From Parafrankia sp041008525 (GTDB lineage Bacteria; Actinomycetota; Actinomycetes; Frankiales; Frankiaceae), in assembly GCF_041008525.1 (NCBI RefSeq), contig NZ_JBFLUG010000002.1, positions 62,001 through 126,000 on the forward strand: a stretch of 64,000 bases of DNA. The letters run 5' to 3'. Within the stretch, counting starts at the first letter, position 1, and each line of letters begins with the position of its first letter. The notes beneath the pieces were generated by a model that made no database searches, was not told the origin of the DNA, and saw nothing but the letters and a program-made list of their open reading frames with translations. The position numbers were made by a program, and so were the translations under genes. Below are positions 60,004-64,000 of this stretch, one piece after another.

Positions 60004-60810
60004 ATGGCAGAGCTGCACTCGTCCAATCCGGCGTTCACCCGGTCCGGCTTCGGGCAGACGAGGTCGCCGGTGCCGCCGCCCCCGGGATCCTGGCAGCCTG
60101 GTCCGTGGCCGCAGGGCCCGGGCTTCCCGCCCGCACCGCCGGCCCCGCCGCGGGGCGGGCTGACCTTCGACGACGTGGTCATGCACACGCTCGGCGTGTT
60201 CGCGGTGATGCTCGTCGGCGCGGGAGTGGGCTGGTACCTCTCGCCGGACTCGCCGGGCATCGCCTTGGGCGCGGCCGTCGCCGCGCTGGCGCTGAGCCTC
60301 GTGATCTCGTTCCGTTCCCGGATCAGCCCGCCTCTGGTCGTGGTGTTCGCCGCGCTCGAGGGCCTGTTCGTCGGCGGGGTCTCCCGGTTCTACGAGTCGG
60401 CCTTCTCCGGCATCGTCCTCCAGGCCCTGCTCGGCACGGCGCTGGTCTTCGTGGCCATGCTCGCCGCCTACCGCAGCGGCCGGCTACGGGCCACGCCCCG
60501 CATGGCACGGATCATCACCGGCACACTGCTCGGCGTGGTCCTGCTCGGCATCACCGACCTGGTTGTCAGGGCGGTCTCCGGCAGCCACCTGCCGATCATC
60601 AACGACGCCTCGCCGCTGGGCATCCTGTTCAGCGTCGCCGTCCTCGCCGTCGCGAGCCTGCAGTTCATCCTCGACTTCGACTACATCGAGCGGGCGGTCG
60701 CGAACGGCGCCCCGCGTGAGGAGGCGTGGCGGGCCGCGTTCGGCCTGCTCGTCGGCTTCGTGTGGGTCTATCTGGAGCTGCTGCGCCTGCTGTCCAAGCT
60801 CCGGCAGTAA
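60004..60810 (+). CDS. Bax inhibitor-1/YccA family membrane protein
   Basis: Seven hydrophobic helices follow a Pro-rich cytoplasmic leader of about 55 residues (VPPPPGSWQPGPWPQGPGFP). Characteristic segments are LTFDDVVMHTLGVFAVMLVG, PPLVVVFAALEGLFVGGVSR, FLSR-like FYESAFSGIVLQAL, and the C-terminal ASLQFILDFDYIERAVANGA with conserved Asp residues. Bacterial BI-1 proteins are pH-sensitive calcium leak channels or related; physiology in actinobacteria is unclear. Length 268 aa. Ends just before a strong terminator. Confidence 0.92.
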   Translation: MAELHSSNPAFTRSGFGQTRSPVPPPPGSWQPGPWPQGPGFPPAPPAPPRGGLTFDDVVMHTLGVFAVMLVGAGVGWYLSPDSPGIALGAAVAALALSLVISFRSRISPPLVVVFAALEGLFVGGVSRFYESAFSGIVLQALLGTALVFVAMLAAYRSGRLRATPRMARIITGTLLGVVLLGITDLVVRAVSGSHLPIINDASPLGILFSVAVLAVASLQFILDFDYIERAVANGAPREEAWRAAFGLLVGFVWVYLELLRLLSKLRQ

Positions 60811-60826
60811 CTCGTCCGGGCGGCTG

Positions 60827-60861
60827 GCCACCCGCCCCTGCGGGGGGGCAGGTCGGGTGGC
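60827..60861. terminator. Double-stem hairpin between convergent BI-1 and PPOX genes
   Basis: An outer GCCACCCG (60827-60834)/CGGGTGGC (60854-60861) stem encloses an inner CCTGC/GCAGG pair. It lies 17 bases after the BI-1 stop in a gap between converging genes. Confidence 0.7.
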
Positions 60862-60888
60862 AACGGCTCGAAGTTCATCCCTCGAAGA

Positions 60889-61299
60889 TCATCCCGAGCG
60901 GTCGGGGCCTGCCACCGTCGGCGTCACCCTGATCAGGCAGCGATGCTCGCGCTCCATGGCTGCGCGGTAGTCGTCCCAGTCGGCATGCTCGCCGGAGATC
61001 TGCCGGTAGTAGTCGACGAGGGGCTCCATCGCCTCCGGCAACCGGATGATCTCGGCCACGCCGCCGACCTGCACCCAGGGCCCGAAGAAACCATCGGACA
61101 GGACACACAGGGAAACCTGCGGCTCACGCTGGATGTTCGCCGTCTTCAGGGCTGTCGTCCGGGTGCTGATCACGAAGGCTCCCGCGGTGTCGACGGCCAC
61201 GAGTACCGGGGAGAGCTGCGGAGTGCCGTCACGCCGAGCGGTGGCCAGCACGGCACGGTGCTGATCCCGGGCGAAGGAGCGGGCAGCGTCAAGGTCCAC
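60889..61299 (-). CDS. PPOX-class F420-dependent oxidoreductase-like protein
   Basis: Split beta-barrel flavin/F420-binding fold. Recognisable are HRAVLATARRDGTPQLSPVL, FVISTRTTALKTANIQREPQ and VSLCVLSDGFFGPWVQVGGV, which match actinobacterial TIGR03618-type PPOX proteins. Length 136 aa is typical. Such proteins use F420 or FMN to reduce diverse small molecules; the substrate is unknown. Confidence 0.88.
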   Translation of the reverse strand: MDLDAARSFARDQHRAVLATARRDGTPQLSPVLVAVDTAGAFVISTRTTALKTANIQREPQVSLCVLSDGFFGPWVQVGGVAEIIRLPEAMEPLVDYYRQISGEHADWDDYRAAMEREHRCLIRVTPTVAGPDRSG

Positions 61300-61376
61300 C
61301 GGGTCATTCTCGCCCGCCCGCCGCGGCCGGCCACCGAGGGCCGCGCCGGGCGGGCGATCAGCGCAGCGAGCGCAGG

Positions 61377-61604
61377 TCAGGTGCGGAGCGCATGCCGGCG
61401 CAGGTGGGCCTCGTGCACGACGGCCGCGGCGTACCGATGGGGCAGGCTGTGCACGTCCCGCAGCCAGCCCACTCGCTCGGAGGACCGGAGCAGCCCTGGA
61501 CCCTCGTTGAGCTGGGCGAGCCAGTGCCCCAGATCGTGTCCGGTGGCTTTCGGCATGCGCTCGATGAGGCTCCGGTGGGTCTGCGGGGAGCGATGCTTCA
61601 ACAT
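61377..61604 (-). CDS. Small DUF4287-like protein
   Basis: A 75-residue protein reading PQTHRSLIERMPKATGHDLG, then WLRDVHSLPHRYAAAVVHE. This matches small actinobacterial proteins with the pattern SPET-x-IERIPEVTGRDL and WLR-x-EHGLPHGYA (DUF4287-type). A TGGAGG ribosome site six bases before ATG 61604 makes it convincingly expressed. Function unknown. It lies upstream of the PPOX gene on the same strand, 77 bases apart. Confidence 0.78.
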   Translation of the reverse strand: MLKHRSPQTHRSLIERMPKATGHDLGHWLAQLNEGPGLLRSSERVGWLRDVHSLPHRYAAAVVHEAHLRRHALRT

Positions 61605-61731
61605 GCGCGCCTCCAGAGATCAGGCCCGACGTCCGTCGAACCCGGAATCAGCGGTACATGCTTCGAGCGTGCGCCCCGCCGCACCGATCGGCAAGGCGTG
61701 CGGCACGGTTACGCGCGGGTATCCTGGCCGG

Positions 61732-62145
61732 ATGTCGGATTCGCTCCGTGAGGTCTCCCGGCAGACGAGCATGCTGGTCTCCAGGGCCCGCGGGTGGATG
61801 GGCTCCGCCTGGGATGTGCGGATCTCCGGCGGTGCGACCCGCGCCGACCGACTCCGCGCGCTGATCGACGAGTTCGCGGCGCTCGGCCGGGAGGCGGGCA
61901 GCGGCGCGCCCTCCGGAGCCCGCCCGCCGCGGATCTCCGACCATGCACTGCCAGACCAGCTCATCGTCCTCGCGGACGACTTCTTCGCCGCGGCCGCGAC
62001 CGCCGTGGCGGCCGTGGCGGGGAGCGGGCCCGGCGTGCCGCTGCCCCAGCACGAGGTCACTCGGCTGCTGGCACGTGCGGGCGCCGCGGTGAGCGCGGCC
62101 AGGGCCGATCTTGACACCCCGGGCTTCGGCTTCCGCCCGTTCTGA
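61732..62145 (+). CDS. Small conserved-looking protein of unknown function
   Basis: Not recognised. A 137-residue Ala-rich protein, mostly helical by composition. The N-terminal part is MSDSLREVSRQTSMLVSRAR. The middle contains LPDQLIVLADDFFAAAATAV and the end QHEVTRLLARAGAAVSAARA, then FGFRPF. No signal peptide or membrane span. The ATG at 61732 is plausible but lacks a strong ribosome site, and the frame stays open upstream in poor sequence. Standing alone between divergent and convergent neighbours, it has no informative context. Confidence 0.65.
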   Translation: MSDSLREVSRQTSMLVSRARGWMGSAWDVRISGGATRADRLRALIDEFAALGREAGSGAPSGARPPRISDHALPDQLIVLADDFFAAAATAVAAVAGSGPGVPLPQHEVTRLLARAGAAVSAARADLDTPGFGFRPF

Positions 62146-62222
62146 GGTGCCGGTGCCCCGGTGCCCCGTGCGCTGCGCCCCCGTGCGACGGGCATGACCG
62201 ACCCCGGCCGACCTGCCGCCCG

Positions 62223-62240
62223 CCTGCCTGCCTGCCTGCC
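62223..62240. repeat. CCTG tetranucleotide microsatellite
   Basis: Four perfect CCTG units plus CC in the gap between the unknown 137-aa protein and the SGNH hydrolase gene. Short and intergenic; it could vary by slippage. Confidence 0.8.
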
Positions 62241-62248
62241 GACCTGCC

Positions 62249-63490
62249 TCAGCGTGGATGCCAGTCGCCTGCCAGCGCGGCGAGGACGGGCGCCGCGGCC
62301 ATCCGGGCGCCGTCCAGCGTCAGGTGCACGCCGTCGCGGGTGCGGATGAGGACGGAGCGCCCGCCGCTGTCCGTCAGGTAGTCGGTGTAGCGCCCGCCAG
62401 TGGACAGCGTCGGGCGCAGGTCAAGGAAGCGCGCGCCGGGCACCCGCTCGGCCGCCGCCCGGGTCGCCTCGTTCATCCGGGTGAAGTAGCCGTTCAGGGT
62501 TTCCGACCGGGCGGGCGGCAGGCCGAGCCAGTAGACACGGCGGCTGCCGCCGTCCGACCAGATGCGCATCAGGACGATGGCCCGGCGGCGGTACTCGGCT
62601 GCCCACTCGTCGGAGCCCGCGGGCAGGATGGTGCCGTCCGGCTGGGTGATGCCCTGGCCGTCGTTGCCGCCCATCGCGACCACCACGGCCTCCGGGTTGC
62701 GCTCGCTGACCTGGTGGCGGGCGTGGGTGGCCCAGTCGAAGAAGTCGGGGCGGACGAGCCCGGTGCCGAAGCGGGTGTCGGTCTCGGCGCGGATCGCCGC
62801 CGGCGCGGTGTTCGTGATCGTCGGTCCGAGGGATTCGGTCAGGGAGTCACCGGTGACGAGGACCCGCAGCGGATCGGCGGCGGTCGGGGTCCGCAGCCGG
62901 GTGGCTTCGCTGCCGTTGCCTCCCCGGCGGGTGGCGCCGTCGCGGCTGTCGGCCGGTGGCTCGGCGAGTGCGGCGGCGGAGGCGAGCTCGGAGCTGTCCG
63001 CCTTCGCCCCGGCGGGGTCGGGGTGCCCGAAGGCCCTGGTCAGCAGCCGGTCCGGCTGGTCGAGCCAGAGCGTCGAGGTGACCTTGTCCAACGGGCGTGC
63101 CACGGCGAGCACCAGATCGCGGGTGGTACCCGGCGGCATCCCTTCACCCGCGTGCACCATCGCGGATGATCGCAGCACCGCCAGAAGCCCCAGGCACGCC
63201 GTGACCAGGATGAGCGCCTGCCGCGCCGACATCGCCGGGGTCCGCGGGCCCGACGGCGCATCGGGCTCGTCGGGTGTGTCCACGGGCGGGATGGCGGCAC
63301 CCGTGGCACGCGGCCCGGTGGATGAGGCTGTCGGCTCGGGAGCAACGGGGCGCGGCGCCGTGGCCTGCGGTGCCGTCGGCCGAGGCGCCGGGGTGGCGGG
63401 CCGCGGCGGGGAGGTCGCCGGCCTGTCGGGATCCCTGCGCGGAGCGGGCGCGGATGGTGCCGATGCCGTGGGCTCGTCGCGCTGCGTCAT
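62249..63490 (-). CDS. Membrane-anchored SGNH/GDSL hydrolase (DUF459-like)
   Basis: A Pro/Ala/Thr-rich cytoplasmic leader (~90 residues) and one transmembrane helix (ALILVTACLGLLAVLRSSAM) precede an extracytoplasmic SGNH domain. Block I is TGDSLTESLG with the catalytic Ser, block III is AMGGNDGQG, and block V is DGVHLT with Asp and His. Family members act as O-acyl esterases or transferases on glycans. The ATG at 63490 is preferred because GGGAGACGCC precedes it; ATG 63508 would add six residues. The MBOAT gene immediately upstream suggests a linked sugar O-acetylation pair. Length 413 aa. Confidence 0.9.
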   Translation of the reverse strand: MTQRDEPTASAPSAPAPRRDPDRPATSPPRPATPAPRPTAPQATAPRPVAPEPTASSTGPRATGAAIPPVDTPDEPDAPSGPRTPAMSARQALILVTACLGLLAVLRSSAMVHAGEGMPPGTTRDLVLAVARPLDKVTSTLWLDQPDRLLTRAFGHPDPAGAKADSSELASAAALAEPPADSRDGATRRGGNGSEATRLRTPTAADPLRVLVTGDSLTESLGPTITNTAPAAIRAETDTRFGTGLVRPDFFDWATHARHQVSERNPEAVVVAMGGNDGQGITQPDGTILPAGSDEWAAEYRRRAIVLMRIWSDGGSRRVYWLGLPPARSETLNGYFTRMNEATRAAAERVPGARFLDLRPTLSTGGRYTDYLTDSGGRSVLIRTRDGVHLTLDGARMAAAPVLAALAGDWHPR

Positions 63491-63523
63491 GGCGTCTCCC
63501 GCCGTCATCGGGATGTCGTGTTC

Positions 63524-63551
63524 GAGCGATTACCTTAAGTGATGATCGCTC
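63524..63551. promoter_or_regulatory. Inverted repeat in the MBOAT-SGNH intergenic region
   Basis: GAGCGAT (63524-63530) and ATCGCTC (63545-63551) flank a 14-base spacer containing CTTAAG, in the 147-base gap and 34-61 bases before the SGNH start. It may be an operator or a leader hairpin. Confidence 0.4.
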
Positions 63552-63655
63552 ATGCTGCTGGTCGTGCGGCGTTCTGTCCGGTGCGCGTGGAGGCGGCCGG
63601 CCGGGACCGGCTGGCGGCCCCGGCCCATGAGCCGGGAACAGCCGTGAACACCGGG

Positions 63656-64000
63656 TCAGAACCGGAAGTAGATGAACGGTGCGACGTCCTGTTGGCCGAC
63701 AAAGGTGTAGATGAGCAGGAGGAACGCGACCACCAGCACGATCTGCACCCCGAGGGGGCGGGCGGCGAAGACGCCCTGGGCGCGCACCCACCACCAGCGC
63801 GGGATGGCGGCCGCACCGAGCCCGGCCACGATGGCGACCAGCACCGTCGTCGTGACCAGAGGTGCTGGGCCCCAGGCGGTGAACAGCCGGGTGAAGATCT
63901 CGCCCGCGGTGCCGAGGTCGGGTGCGCGGAAGAGGACCCAGGCCACGCAGACGAAGTGGAAGACGAGGATCCGGCTGAGCCAGGCTCCGGGGGTGTGCGT
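63656..64000 (-). CDS. MBOAT family O-acyltransferase, C-terminal part (truncated by window end)
   Basis: The last 115 residues of a membrane-bound O-acyltransferase of the AlgI/DltB-like class. It starts within AWLSRILVFHFVCVAWVLFR, which contains the family-typical final WVLFRA segment with the preceding conserved His. Two hydrophobic helices follow (TTTVLVAIVAGLGAAAIP and GVQIVLVVAFLLLIYTFVG), ending DVAPFIYFRF, typical of MBOAT C termini. The coding sequence continues beyond 64000. Together with the SGNH gene it suggests O-acetylation of an exported glycan. Confidence 0.9.
   Translation of the reverse strand, partial: THTPGAWLSRILVFHFVCVAWVLFRAPDLGTAGEIFTRLFTAWGPAPLVTTTVLVAIVAGLGAAAIPRWWWVRAQGVFAARPLGVQIVLVVAFLLLIYTFVGQQDVAPFIYFRF

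Noticed and set aside
60943..61731. Upstream extension of the 137-aa protein at 61732
   Set aside because: It would run antisense through the PPOX and DUF4287-like genes, both of which have better evidence.

Overview
This is a high-GC actinobacterial chromosome segment, most likely from Frankia or a close relative. That assignment is inference. It rests on strong G+C bias, many GTG starts, tight GTGA/ATGA gene overlaps, and families typical of Actinomycetota (Asp23/AmaP operon, TL5-type L25, orphan mycosin-like protease, F420/PPOX protein, UdgB). No insertion sequence, prophage, integrase or CRISPR array was seen.

Layout. (1) 1-10.8 kb is core housekeeping: tatD, rsmA/ksgA, trpS, prs, glmU, tRNA-Gln, a fatty-acid desaturase, an ABC-F ATPase and ispE (apparently CTG-initiated). 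(2) 11.1-14.6 kb is a seven-gene Asp23/Gls24 envelope operon with a divergent third Asp23-like protein, a small HPD-motif protein, DUF2273, DUF6286 and an AmaP-like anchor. (3) rplY and pth follow, behind a palindromic promoter/operator and a degenerate repeat tract. (4) 16.3-44.3 kb is a large exopolysaccharide or cell-surface glycan locus. It encodes a PIG-L deacetylase, three glycosyltransferases, a membrane-anchored subtilase, nucleotide-sugar epimerases, a sugar C-methyltransferase, a Wzx-like flippase carrying a ~620-residue disordered extension, a Wzz-like co-polymerase with a degraded kinase domain, a Wzy-like polymerase and two membrane-anchored GH26-like hydrolases. It also holds a compact five-gene operon: CDP-glucose pyrophosphorylase, DUF4910, IspD-like, PhyH-like, and an SDR lacking its catalytic Tyr and Lys. 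(5) 44.4-57.9 kb is a second conserved block: MerR regulator, mfd, SurA-like lipoprotein, mazG, sppA, eno, ftsB, DUF501, ppx/gppA and udgB. (6) 57.9-64 kb holds a long gene-free stretch, an aberrant tRNA-like gene (anticodon-position TAA, C33, short variable arm), a BI-1 membrane protein, small proteins, and an SGNH hydrolase next to the end of an MBOAT acyltransferase.

How it fits together. Region 4 has the parts of a Wzx/Wzy-type pathway: activated-sugar synthesis (RfbF, RmlC-like, epimerase, C-methyltransferase), assembly (GTs), export (flippase), polymerisation and length control (Wzy-like, Wzz-like), and trimming at the cell surface (two GH26-like enzymes). The five-gene operon at 36.3-41.3 kb carries two different cytidylyltransferases and is the best candidate for an undescribed CDP-activated building-block pathway. 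Two proteins of this locus contain the only in-frame TTA leucine codons I noticed in the window, a possible translational control.
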